Assembly (NCBI GenBank): GCA_945910005.1
Contig: OX246749.1
Location: forward strand, 22,402,197-22,466,196
Direction: 5' to 3'
Origin: Isoperla grammatica
Taxonomy: Eukaryota > Arthropoda > Insecta > Plecoptera > Perlodidae
Length of the DNA: 64,000 nucleotides
The number at the start of each line of letters is the position of its first letter. The stretch's first letter is position 1. The position numbers were made by a program, and so were the translations under genes. Of this stretch, positions 39,531-53,230 are shown piece by piece. The notes beneath the pieces were generated by a model. The model did not search any database. It was not told the DNA's origin and was given only the letters and a program-made list of their open reading frames with translations.

Positions 39531-42500
39531 ACATGAGAGCAACTACATGCAACATATGAAGACAACGCATGTTTCCTCGCTTGTGAAGGTGACTGTACTT
39601 GATAAACCCTGCGCTAAGTCAGTGACATGAGAGCAACTACATGCAACATATTAGGACAACGCATGTTACCTCGCTGGGAAGGTGACTGTACTTGATAAAC
39701 CCTGCGCTAAGTCAGTGACATGAGAGCAACTACATGCGACATATGAAGACAACGCATGTTCCCTCGCTTGTGACGGTGACTGTACTTGATAAACCCTGCG
39801 CTAAGTCAGTGACATGAGAGCAACTATATGCAACATATGAGGACAACGCATGTTTCCTCGCTTGTGAAGTTGACTGTACTTGATAAACCCTGCACTAAGT
39901 CAGTGACATGAGAGCAACTTCATGCAACATATGAGGACAACGCATGTTTCCTCGCTTGTTACGGTGACTGTACTTGATAAACCCTGCGTTCAGTCAGTGA
40001 CATGAGAGCAACTACAAGCAACATATGAAGACAACTCATGTTTCCTCGCTTGTGAAGGTGACTGTACTTGATAAACCCTGCGCTGAATCAGTGACATGAA
40101 AGCCACTTCTTGAACATATTAGGACAACGCATGTTTCCTCGCTTGTGAAGGTGACTGTACTTGATAAACCCTGCGCTAAGTCAGTGACATGAGAGCAACT
40201 ACATGCAACATATGAAGACAACGCATGTTTCCTCGCTTGTGACGGTGACTGTACTTGATAAACCCTGCGCTAAGTTAGTGACATGAGAGCAATTACATGC
40301 AACATATGAGGACAACGCATATTTCCTCGCTTGTTACGGTGACTGTACTTGATAAACCCTGCGTTTAGTCAGTGACATGAGAGCAACTACATGCAACATA
40401 TGAGGACAACGCATGTTTCCTCGCTTGTTACGGTGACTGTACTTGATAAACCCTGCGTTTAGTCAGTGACATGAGAGCAACTACAAGCAACATATGAAGA
40501 CAACTCATGTTTCCTCGCTTGTGAAGGTGACTGTACTTGATAAACCCTGCGCTAAATCAGTGACATGAAAGCCACTTCTTGAACATATTAGGACAACGCA
40601 TGTTTTTCGCTTGTGAAGGTGACTGTACTTGATAAACCCTGCGCTAAGTCAGTGACATGAAAGCCACTTCTTAAACATATGAGGACAACGCATGTTTCCT
40701 CGCTTGTGAAGGTGACTGTACTTGATAAACCCTGCGCTAAGTCAGTAACATGAGAGCAACTTCATGCAACATATGAAGACAACGCATGTTTCCTCGCTTG
40801 TGATGGTGACTGTACTTGATAAACCCTGCGCTAAGTCAGTGACATGAGAGCAACTACATGCAACATATGAGGACAACGCATGTTTCCTCGCTTGTGAAGG
40901 TGACTGTACTTGATAAACCCTGCGCTAAGTCTGTGACTTGAGAGCAACTACATGCAACATATGAAGACAACGCATGTTTCCTCGCTTGTGACGGTGACTG
41001 TACTTAATAAACCCTGCGCTAAGTCAGTGACATGAGAGCAACTACATGCAACATATTAGGACAACGCATGTTCCCTCGCTGGGAGGTGACTGTACTTGAT
41101 AAACCCTGCGCTAAGTCAGTGACATGAGAGCAACTACATGCAACATATGAAGACAACGAATGTTTCCTCGCTCTTGACGGTGACTGTACTTGATAAACCC
41201 TGCGCTATGTCAGTGACATGAGAGCAACTACATGCAACATATGAAGACAACGCATGTTTCCTCGCTTGTTACGGTGACTGTACTTGATAAACCCTGCGCT
41301 TAGTCAGTGACATGAGAGCAACTACAAGCAACATATGAAGACAACGCATGTTTCCTCGCTTGTGACGGTGACTGTACTTGATGAACCCTGCGCTAAGTCA
41401 GTGACATGAGAGCAACTACATGCAACATATGAAGACAACGCATGTTTCCTCGCTTGTGAAGGTGACTGTACATGATAAACCCTGCGCTAAGTCAGTAACA
41501 TGAGAGCAACTACATGCAACATATGAAGACAACGCATGTTTCCTCGCTTGTGAAGGTGACTGTACTTGATAAACCCTGCGCTAAGTCAGTGACATGAGAG
41601 CAACTTCATGCAACATATGAGGACAACGCATGTTTCCTCGCTTGTGAAGGTAACTGTACTTGATAAACCCTGGCTAAGTCTGTGAAATGAGAGCAACTTC
41701 ATGCAACATATGAAGACAACGCATGTTTCCTCGCTTGTGAAGGTTACTGTACTCGATAAACCCTGCGCTAAGTCAGTGACATGAGAGCAACTACATGCAA
41801 CATATGAAGACAACGCATGTTTCCTCGCTTGTGACGGTGACTGTACTTGATAAACCCTGCGCTAAGTCAGTGACATGAGAGCAACTACATGCAACATATT
41901 AGGACAACGCATGTTCCCTCGCTGGGAAGGTGACTGTACTTGATAAACCCTGCGCTAAGTCAGTGACATGAGAGCAGCTACATGCAACATATGAAGACAA
42001 CGCATGTTTCCTCGCTTGTGACGGTGACTGTACTTGATAAACCCTGCGCTATGTCAGTGACATGAGAGCAACTACATGCAACATATGAGGACAACGCATG
42101 TTTCCTCGCTTGTTACGTTGACTGTACTTGATAAACCCTGCGTTTAGTCAGTGACATGAGAGCAACTACAAGCAACATATGAAGACAACTCATGTTTCCT
42201 CGCTTGTGAAGGTGACTGTACTTGATAAACCCTGCGCTAAGTCAGTGACATGAAAGCCACTTCTTGAACATATTAGGACAACGCATGTTTCCTCGCTTGT
42301 GAAGGTGACTGTACTTGATAAACCCTGCGCTAAGTCAGTGACATGAGAGCAACTACATGCAACATATGAAGACAACGCATGTTTCCTCGCTTGTGACGGT
42401 GACTGTACTTGATAAACCCTGCGCTAAGTTAGTGACATGAGAGCAACTACATGCAACATATGAAGACAACGCATGTTTCCTCGCTTGTGACGGTGACTGT

Positions 42501-43750
42501 ACTTGATAAAGCCTGCGCTAAGTCAGTGACATGAGAGCAACTTCATGCATTATATGAAGACAACGCATGTTCCTCGCTTGTGACGGTGACTGTACTTGAT
42601 AAACCCAGCGCTAAGTCAATGACATGAAAGCAATTACATGCAACATATGAAGACAACGCATGTTTCCTCGCTTGTGAAGGTGACTGTACTTGATAAACCC
42701 TGCGCTAAGTCAGTGACATGAAAGCAACTACATGCAACATATGAAGACAACGCATGTTTCCTCGCTTGTGACGGTGACTGTACTTGATAAACCCTGCGCT
42801 AAGTCAGTGACATGAGAGCAACTACATGCAACATATGAAGACAACGCATGTTTCCTTGCTTGTGACGGTGACTGTACGTGATAAACCCTACGCTAAGTCA
42901 GTGACATGAGAGCAACTACATGCAACATATGAAGACAACGCATGTTTCCTCGCTTGTGAAGGTGACTGTACTTGATAAACCCTGCGCTAAGTCAGTGACA
43001 TGAGAGCAACTACATGCAACATATGAAGACAACGCATGTTTCCTCGCTTGTGAAAGTGACTGTACTTGATAAACCCTGCGCTAAGTCAGTGACATGAGAG
43101 CAACTACATGCAACATATGAAGACAACGCATGTTTCCTCGCTTGTGACGGTGACTGTACGTGATAAACCCTGCGCTTAGTCAGTGACATGAGAGCAACTA
43201 CATGAAACATATGAAGACAACGCATGTTTCCTCGCTTGTGACGGTGACTGTACTTGATAAACCCTGCGCTAAGTCCGTGACATGAGAGCAACTACATGCA
43301 ACATATGAAGACAACGCATGTTTCCTACTTGTGACGGTGACTGTACGTGATAAACCCTGCGCTAAGTCAGTGACATGAGAGCAACTACATGCAACATATG
43401 AAGACAACGCATGTTTCCTCGCTTGTGAAGGTGACTGTACTTGATAAACCCTGCGCTAAGTCAGTGACATGAGAGCAACTACATGCAACATATGAAGACA
43501 ACGCATGTTTCCTCGCTTGTGAAGGTGACTGTACTTGATAAACCCTGCACTAAGTCAGTGACATGAGAGCAACTTCATGCAACATATGAAGAAAACGCAT
43601 GTTTTCTCGCTTCTGACGGTGACTGTACTTGATAAACCCTGCGCTAAGTCAGTGACATGAGAGCAACTACATGCAACATATGAAGACAACGCATGTTTTC
43701 TCGCTTGTGAAGGTGACTGTACTTGATAAACCCTGCGCTAAGTCAGTGAC
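39530..43750. repeat. 4218-bp higher-order unit 1
   Basis: About 45 monomers. The start is taken where similarity to 43750 onward begins (GTAACATG at 39529 against GTGACATG at 43747). The unit begins with GTTACCTCGCTGGG (39663). Marker states here are GTGAAGTTGAC (39865, private), TGTACTTGATG (41374), GTTAGTGACATGAG (42428) and GAAGGTGACTGTACTTG (43427). The four differences that I found from unit 2 in 4218 bp suggest identity near 99.9%. Confidence 0.9.
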
Positions 43751-46700
43751 ATGAGAGCAACTACATGCAACATATGAAGACAACGCATGTTTCCTCGCTT
43801 GTGAAGGTGACTGTACTTGATAAACCCTGCGCTAAGTCAGTGACATGAGAGCAACTACATGCAACATATTAGGACAACGCATGTTACCTCGCTGGGAAGG
43901 TGACTGTACTTGATAAACCCTGCGCTAAGTCAGTGACATGAGAGCAACTACATGCGACATATGAAGACAACGCATGTTCCCTCGCTTGTGACGGTGACTG
44001 TACTTGATAAACCCTGCGCTAAGTCAGTGACATGAGAGCAACTATATGCAACATATGAGGACAACGCATGTTTCCTCGCTTGTGAAGGTGACTGTACTTG
44101 ATAAACCCTGCACTAAGTCAGTGACATGAGAGCAACTTCATGCAACATATGAGGACAACGCATGTTTCCTCGCTTGTTACGGTGACTGTACTTGATAAAC
44201 CCTGCGTTCAGTCAGTGACATGAGAGCAACTACAAGCAACATATGAAGACAACTCATGTTTCCTCGCTTGTGAAGGTGACTGTACTTGATAAACCCTGCG
44301 CTGAATCAGTGACATGAAAGCCACTTCTTGAACATATTAGGACAACGCATGTTTCCTCGCTTGTGAAGGTGACTGTACTTGATAAACCCTGCGCTAAGTC
44401 AGTGACATGAGAGCAACTACATGCAACATATGAAGACAACGCATGTTTCCTCGCTTGTGACGGTGACTGTACTTGATAAACCCTGCGCTAAGTTAGTGAC
44501 ATGAGAGCAATTACATGCAACATATGAGGACAACGCATATTTCCTCGCTTGTTACGGTGACTGTACTTGATAAACCCTGCGTTTAGTCAGTGACATGAGA
44601 GCAACTACATGCAACATATGAGGACAACGCATGTTTCCTCGCTTGTTACGGTGACTGTACTTGATAAACCCTGCGTTTAGTCAGTGACATGAGAGCAACT
44701 ACAAGCAACATATGAAGACAACTCATGTTTCCTCGCTTGTGAAGGTGACTGTACTTGATAAACCCTGCGCTAAATCAGTGACATGAAAGCCACTTCTTGA
44801 ACATATTAGGACAACGCATGTTTTTCGCTTGTGAAGGTGACTGTACTTGATAAACCCTGCGCTAAGTCAGTGACATGAAAGCCACTTCTTAAACATATGA
44901 GGACAACGCATGTTTCCTCGCTTGTGAAGGTGACTGTACTTGATAAACCCTGCGCTAAGTCAGTAACATGAGAGCAACTTCATGCAACATATGAAGACAA
45001 CGCATGTTTCCTCGCTTGTGATGGTGACTGTACTTGATAAACCCTGCGCTAAGTCAGTGACATGAGAGCAACTACATGCAACATATGAGGACAACGCATG
45101 TTTCCTCGCTTGTGAAGGTGACTGTACTTGATAAACCCTGCGCTAAGTCTGTGACTTGAGAGCAACTACATGCAACATATGAAGACAACGCATGTTTCCT
45201 CGCTTGTGACGGTGACTGTACTTAATAAACCCTGCGCTAAGTCAGTGACATGAGAGCAACTACATGCAACATATTAGGACAACGCATGTTCCCTCGCTGG
45301 GAGGTGACTGTACTTGATAAACCCTGCGCTAAGTCAGTGACATGAGAGCAACTACATGCAACATATGAAGACAACGAATGTTTCCTCGCTCTTGACGGTG
45401 ACTGTACTTGATAAACCCTGCGCTATGTCAGTGACATGAGAGCAACTACATGCAACATATGAAGACAACGCATGTTTCCTCGCTTGTTACGGTGACTGTA
45501 CTTGATAAACCCTGCGCTTAGTCAGTGACATGAGAGCAACTACAAGCAACATATGAAGACAACGCATGTTTCCTCGCTTGTGACGGTGACTGTAATTGAT
45601 GAACCCTGCGCTAAGTCAGTGACATGAGAGCAACTACATGCAACATATGAAGACAACGCATGTTTCCTCGCTTGTGAAGGTGACTGTACATGATAAACCC
45701 TGCGCTAAGTCAGTAACATGAGAGCAACTACATGCAACATATGAAGACAACGCATGTTTCCTCGCTTGTGAAGGTGACTGTACTTGATAAACCCTGCGCT
45801 AAGTCAGTGACATGAGAGCAACTTCATGCAACATATGAGGACAACGCATGTTTCCTCGCTTGTGAAGGTAACTGTACTTGATAAACCCTGGCTAAGTCTG
45901 TGAAATGAGAGCAACTTCATGCAACATATGAAGACAACGCATGTTTCCTCGCTTGTGAAGGTTACTGTACTCGATAAACCCTGCGCTAAGTCAGTGACAT
46001 GAGAGCAACTACATGCAACATATGAAGACAACGCATGTTTCCTCGCTTGTGACGGTGACTGTACTTGATAAACCCTGCGCTAAGTCAGTGACATGAGAGC
46101 AACTACATGCAACATATTAGGACAACGCATGTTCCCTCGCTGGGAAGGTGACTGTACTTGATAAACCCTGCGCTAAGTCAGTGACATGAGAGCAGCTACA
46201 TGCAACATATGAAGACAACGCATGTTTCCTCGCTTGTGACGGTGACTGTACTTGATAAACCCTGCGCTATGTCAGTGACATGAGAGCAACTACATGCAAC
46301 ATATGAGGACAACGCATGTTTCCTCGCTTGTTACGTTGACTGTACTTGATAAACCCTGCGTTTAGTCAGTGACATGAGAGCAACTACAAGCAACATATGA
46401 AGACAACTCATGTTTCCTCGCTTGTGAAGGTGACTGTACTTGATAAACCCTGCGCTAAGTCAGTGACATGAAAGCCACTTCTTGAACATATTAGGACAAC
46501 GCATGTTTCCTCGCTTGTGAAGGTGACTGTACTTGATAAACCCTGCGCTAAGTCAGTGACATGAGAGCAACTACATGCAACATATGAAGACAACGCATGT
46601 TTCCTCGCTTGTGACGGTGACTGTACTTGATAAACCCTGCGCTAAGTTAGTGACTAGAGAGCAACTACATGCAACATATGAAGACAACGCATGTTTCCTC

Positions 46701-47970
46701 GCTTGTGACGGTGACTGTACTTGATAAAGCCTGCGCTAAGTCAGTGACATGAGAGCAACTTCATGCATTATATGAAGACAACGCATGTTCCTCGCTTGTG
46801 ACGGTGACTGTACTTGATAAACCCAGCGCTAAGTCAATGACATGAAAGCAATTACATGCAACATATGAAGACAACGCATGTTTCCTCGCTTGTGAAGGTG
46901 ACTGTACTTGATAAACCCTGCGCTAAGTCAGTGACATGAAAGCAACTACATGCAACATATGAAGACAACGCATGTTTCCTCGCTTGTGACGGTGACTGTA
47001 CTTGATAAACCCTGCGCTAAGTCAGTGACATGAGAGCAACTACATGCAACATATGAAGACAACGCATGTTTCCTTGCTTGTGACGGTGACTGTACGTGAT
47101 AAACCCTACGCTAAGTCAGTGACATGAGAGCAACTACATGCAACATATGAAGACAACGCATGTTTCCTCGCTTGTGAAGGTGACTGTACTTGATAAACCC
47201 TGCGCTAAGTCAGTGACATGAGAGCAACTACATGCAACATATGAAGACAACGCATGTTTCCTCGCTTGTGAAAGTGACTGTACTTGATAAACCCTGCGCT
47301 AAGTCAGTGACATGAGAGCAACTACATGCAACATATGAAGACAACGCATGTTTCCTCGCTTGTGACGGTGACTGTACGTGATAAACCCTGCGCTTAGTCA
47401 GTGACATGAGAGCAACTACATGAAACATATGAAGACAACGCATGTTTCCTCGCTTGTGACGGTGACTGTACTTGATAAACCCTGCGCTAAGTCCGTGACA
47501 TGAGAGCAACTACATGCAACATATGAAGACAACGCATGTTTCCTACTTGTGACGGTGACTGTACGTGATAAACCCTGCGCTAAGTCAGTGACATGAGAGC
47601 AACTACATGCAACATATGAAGACAACGCATGTTTCCTCGCTTGTGAAGGTGATTGTACTTGATAAACCCTGCGCTAAGTCAGTGACATGAGAGCAACTAC
47701 ATGCAACATATGAAGACAACGCATGTTTCCTCGCTTGTGAAGGTGACTGTACTTGATAAACCCTGCACTAAGTCAGTGACATGAGAGCAACTTCATGCAA
47801 CATATGAAGAAAACGCATGTTTTCTCGCTTCTGACGGTGACTGTACTTGATAAACCCTGCGCTAAGTCAGTGACATGAGAGCAACTACATGCAACATATG
47901 AAGACAACGCATGTTTTCTCGCTTGTGAAGGTGACTGTACTTGATAAACCCTGCGCTAAGTCAGTGACAT
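43751..47970. repeat. 4218-bp higher-order unit 2
   Basis: The same marker order as unit 1 at offset 4218. It carries private states shared only with unit 3: TGTAATTGATG (45592), GTTAGTGACTAGAG (46646) and GAAGGTGATTGTAC (47646). It ends in the monomer where the next partial copy begins. All sequence is satellite, with no insert. Confidence 0.9.
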
Positions 47971-47973
47971 GAG

Positions 47974-49010
47974 AGCAACTACATGCAACATATGAAGACA
48001 ACGCATGTTTCCTCGCTTGTGACGGTGACTGTACTTGATAAACCCTGCGCTAAGTCAGTGACATGAGAGCAACTACATGCAACATATGAAGACAACGCAT
48101 GTTTCCTTGCTTGTGACGGTGACTGTACGTGATAAACCCTACGCTAAGTCAGTGACATGAGAGCAACTACATGCAACATATGAAGACAACGCATGTTTCC
48201 TCGCTTGTGAAGGTGACTGTACTTGATAAACCCTGCGCTAAGTCAGTGACATGAGAGCAACTACATGCAACATATGAAGACAACGCATGTTTCCTCGCTT
48301 GTGAAAGTGACTGTACTTGATAAACCCTGCGCTAAGTCAGTGACATGAGAGCAACTACATGCAACATATGAAGACAACGCATGTTTCCTCGCTTGTGACG
48401 GTGACTGTACGTGATAAACCCTGCGCTTAGTCAGTGACATGAGAGCAACTACATGAAACATATGAAGACAACGCATGTTTCCTCGCTTGTGACGGTGACT
48501 GTACTTGATAAACCCTGCGCTAAGTCCGTGACATGAGAGCAACTACATGCAACATATGAAGACAACGCATGTTTCCTACTTGTGACGGTGACTGTACGTG
48601 ATAAACCCTGCGCTAAGTCAGTGACATGAGAGCAACTACATGCAACATATGAAGACAACGCATGTTTCCTCGCTTGTGAAGGTGACTGTACTTGATAAAC
48701 CCTGCGCTAAGTCAGTGACATGAGAGCAACTACATGCAACATATGAAGACAACGCATGTTTCCTCGCTTGTGAAGGTGACTGTACTTGATAAACCCTGCA
48801 CTAAGTCAGTGACATGAGAGCAACTTCATGCAACATATGAAGAAAACGCATGTTTTCTCGCTTCTGACGGTGACTGTACTTGATAAACCCTGCGCTAAGT
48901 CAGTGACATGAGAGCAACTACATGCAACATATGAAGACAACGCATGTTTTCTCGCTTGTGAAGGTGACTGTACTTGATAAACCCTGCGCTAAGTCAGTGA
49001 CATGAGAGCA
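47974..49010. repeat. 1033-bp partial higher-order unit (unit 1-type tail)
   Basis: An extra 11-monomer segment between units 2 and 3, repeating 46.96-47.97 kb at offset 1033. At its diagnostic site (48678) it reads GAAGGTGACTG, the unit 1 state, not GAAGGTGATTG as in units 2 and 3. It therefore descends from the tail of unit 1 (about 42.72-43.75 kb, offset 5251) rather than from its left neighbour. Confidence 0.85.
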
Positions 49011-52000
49011 ACTACATGCAACATATGAAGACAACGCATGTTTCCTCGCTTGTGAAGGTGACTGTACTTGATAAACCCTGCGCTAAGTCAGTGACATGAG
49101 AGCAACTACATGCAACATATTAGGACAACGCATGTTACCTCGCTGGGAAGGTGACTGTACTTGATAAACCCTGCGCTAAGTCAGTGACATGAGAGCAACT
49201 ACATGCGACATATGAAGACAACGCATGTTCCCTCGCTTGTGACGGTGACTGTACTTGATAAACCCTGCGCTAAGTCAGTGACATGAGAGCAACTATATGC
49301 AACATATGAGGACAACGCATGTTTCCTCGCTTGTGAAGGTGACTGTACTTGATAAACCCTGCACTAAGTCAGTGACATGAGAGCAACTTCATGCAACATA
49401 TGAGGACAACGCATGTTTCCTCGCTTGTTACGGTGACTGTACTTGATAAACCCTGCGTTCAGTCAGTGACATGAGAGCAACTACAAGCAACATATGAAGA
49501 CAACTCATGTTTCCTCGCTTGTGAAGGTGACTGTACTTGATAAACCCTGCGCTGAATCAGTGACATGAAAGCCACTTCTTGAACATATTAGGACAACGCA
49601 TGTTTCCTCGCTTGTGAAGGTGACTGTACTTGATAAACCCTGCGCTAAGTCAGTGACATGAGAGCAACTACATGCAACATATGAAGACAACGCATGTTTC
49701 CTCGCTTGTGACGGTGACTGTACTTGATAAACCCTGCGCTAAGTTAGTGACATGAGAGCAATTACATGCAACATATGAGGACAACGCATATTTCCTCGCT
49801 TGTTACGGTGACTGTACTTGATAAACCCTGCGTTTAGTCAGTGACATGAGAGCAACTACATGCAACATATGAGGACAACGCATGTTTCCTCGCTTGTTAC
49901 GGTGACTGTACTTGATAAACCCTGCGTTTAGTCAGTGACATGAGAGCAACTACAAGCAACATATGAAGACAACTCATGTTTCCTCGCTTGTGAAGGTGAC
50001 TGTACTTGATAAACCCTGCGCTAAATCAGTGACATGAAAGCCACTTCTTGAACATATTAGGACAACGCATGTTTTTCGCTTGTGAAGGTGACTGTACTTG
50101 ATAAACCCTGCGCTAAGTCAGTGACATGAAAGCCACTTCTTAAACATATGAGGACAACGCATGTTTCCTCGCTTGTGAAGGTGACTGTACTTGATAAACC
50201 CTGCGCTAAGTCAGTAACATGAGAGCAACTTCATGCAACATATGAAGACAACGCATGTTTCCTCGCTTGTGATGGTGACTGTACTTGATAAACCCTGCGC
50301 TAAGTCAGTGACATGAGAGCAACTACATGCAACATATGAGGACAACGCATGTTTCCTCGCTTGTGAAGGTGACTGTACTTGATAAACCCTGCGCTAAGTC
50401 TGTGACTTGAGAGCAACTACATGCAACATATGAAGACAACGCATGTTTCCTCGCTTGTGACGGTGACTGTACTTAATAAACCCTGCGCTAAGTCAGTGAC
50501 ATGAGAGCAACTACATGCAACATATTAGGACAACGCATGTTCCCTCGCTGGGAGGTGACTGTACTTGATAAACCCTGCGCTAAGTCAGTGACATGAGAGC
50601 AACTACATGCAACATATGAAGACAACGAATGTTTCCTCGCTCTTGACGGTGACTGTACTTGATAAACCCTGCGCTATGTCAGTGACATGAGAGCAACTAC
50701 ATGCAACATATGAAGACAACGCATGTTTCCTCGCTTGTTACGGTGACTGTACTTGATAAACCCTGCGCTTAGTCAGTGACATGAGAGCAACTACAAGCAA
50801 CATATGAAGACAACGCATGTTTCCTCGCTTGTGACGGTGACTGTAATTGATGAACCCTGCGCTAAGTCAGTGACATGAGAGCAACTACATGCAACATATG
50901 AAGACAACGCATGTTTCCTCGCTTGTGAAGGTGACTGTACATGATAAACCCTGCGCTAAGTCAGTAACATGAGAGCAACTACATGCAACATATGAAGACA
51001 ACGCATGTTTCCTCGCTTGTGAAGGTGACTGTACTTGATAAACCCTGCGCTAAGTCAGTGACATGAGAGCAACTTCATGCAACATATGAGGACAACGCAT
51101 GTTTCCTCGCTTGTGAAGGTAACTGTACTTGATAAACCCTGGCTAAGTCTGTGAAATGAGAGCAACTTCATGCAACATATGAAGACAACGCATGTTTCCT
51201 CGCTTGTGAAGGTTACTGTACTCGATAAACCCTGCGCTAAGTCAGTGACATGAGAGCAACTACATGCAACATATGAAGACAACGCATGTTTCCTCGCTTG
51301 TGACGGTGACTGTACTTGATAAACCCTGCGCTAAGTCAGTGACATGAGAGCAACTACATGCAACATATTAGGACAACGCATGTTCCCTCGCTGGGAAGGT
51401 GACTGTACTTGATAAACCCTGCGCTAAGTCAGTGACATGAGAGCAGCTACATGCAACATATGAAGACAACGCATGTTTCCTCGCTTGTGACGGTGACTGT
51501 ACTTGATAAACCCTGCGCTATGTCAGTGACATGAGAGCAACTACATGCAACATATGAGGACAACGCATGTTTCCTCGCTTGTTACGTTGACTGTACTTGA
51601 TAAACCCTGCGTTTAGTCAGTGACATGAGAGCAACTACAAGCAACATATGAAGACAACTCATGTTTCCTCGCTTGTGAAGGTGACTGTACTTGATAAACC
51701 CTGCGCTAAGTCAGTGACATGAAAGCCACTTCTTGAACATATTAGGACAACGCATGTTTCCTCGCTTGTGAAGGTGACTGTACTTGATAAACCCTGCGCT
51801 AAGTCAGTGACATGAGAGCAACTACATGCAACATATGAAGACAACGCATGTTTCCTCGCTTGTGACGGTGACTGTACTTGATAAACCCTGCGCTAAGTTA
51901 GTGACTAGAGAGCAACTACATGCAACATATGAAGACAACGCATGTTTCCTCGCTTGTGACGGTGACTGTACTTGATAAAGCCTGCGCTAAGTCAGTGACA

Positions 52001-53230
52001 TGAGAGCAACTTCATGCATTATATGAAGACAACGCATGTTCCTCGCTTGTGACGGTGACTGTACTTGATAAACCCAGCGCTAAGTCAATGACATGAAAGC
52101 AATTACATGCAACATATGAAGACAACGCATGTTTCCTCGCTTGTGAAGGTGACTGTACTTGATAAACCCTGCGCTAAGTCAGTGACATGAAAGCAACTAC
52201 ATGCAACATATGAAGACAACGCATGTTTCCTCGCTTGTGACGGTGACTGTACTTGATAAACCCTGCGCTAAGTCAGTGACATGAGAGCAACTACATGCAA
52301 CATATGAAGACAACGCATGTTTCCTTGCTTGTGACGGTGACTGTACGTGATAAACCCTACGCTAAGTCAGTGACATGAGAGCAACTACATGCAACATATG
52401 AAGACAACGCATGTTTCCTCGCTTGTGAAGGTGACTGTACTTGATAAACCCTGCGCTAAGTCAGTGACATGAGAGCAACTACATGCAACATATGAAGACA
52501 ACGCATGTTTCCTCGCTTGTGAAAGTGACTGTACTTGATAAACCCTGCGCTAAGTCAGTGACATGAGAGCAACTACATGCAACATATGAAGACAACGCAT
52601 GTTTCCTCGCTTGTGACGGTGACTGTACGTGATAAACCCTGCGCTTAGTCAGTGACATGAGAGCAACTACATGAAACATATGAAGACAACGCATGTTTCC
52701 TCGCTTGTGACGGTGACTGTACTTGATAAACCCTGCGCTAAGTCCGTGACATGAGAGCAACTACATGCAACATATGAAGACAACGCATGTTTCCTACTTG
52801 TGACGGTGACTGTACGTGATAAACCCTGCGCTAAGTCAGTGACATGAGAGCAACTACATGCAACATATGAAGACAACGCATGTTTCCTCGCTTGTGAAGG
52901 TGATTGTACTTGATAAACCCTGCGCTAAGTCAGTGACATGAGAGCAACTACATGCAACATATGAAGACAACGCATGTTTCCTCGCTTGTGAAGGTGACTG
53001 TACTTGATAAACCCTGCACTAAGTCAGTGACATGAGAGCAACTTCATGCAACATATGAAGAAAACGCATGTTTTCTCGCTTCTGACGGTGACTGTACTTG
53101 ATAAACCCTGCGCTAAGTCAGTGACATGAGAGCAACTACATGCAACATATGAAGACAACGCATGTTTTCTCGCTTGTGAAGGTGACTGTACTTGATAAAC
53201 CCTGCGCTAAGTCAGTGACATGAGAGCAAC
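49011..53230. repeat. 4218-bp higher-order unit 3
   Basis: A copy of unit 2 at offset 5251. It shares all three unit 2 private markers: TGTAATTGATG (50843), GTTAGTGACTAGAG (51897) and GAAGGTGATTGTAC (52897). I found no difference between units 2 and 3 in the parts I compared. To the right, at about 53285, the array continues as segmental duplication B copy 2 (TGTACGTG, then CCCCACGCGC). Confidence 0.88.

Noticed and set aside
39530..53230. Assembly artefact as the explanation for near-identical 4218-bp copies.
   Set aside because: It cannot be excluded without reads, but the ordered diagnostic bases, the mixed ancestry of the 1033-bp partial unit and a constant 5251 offset fit a biological duplication history better than a random mis-join.
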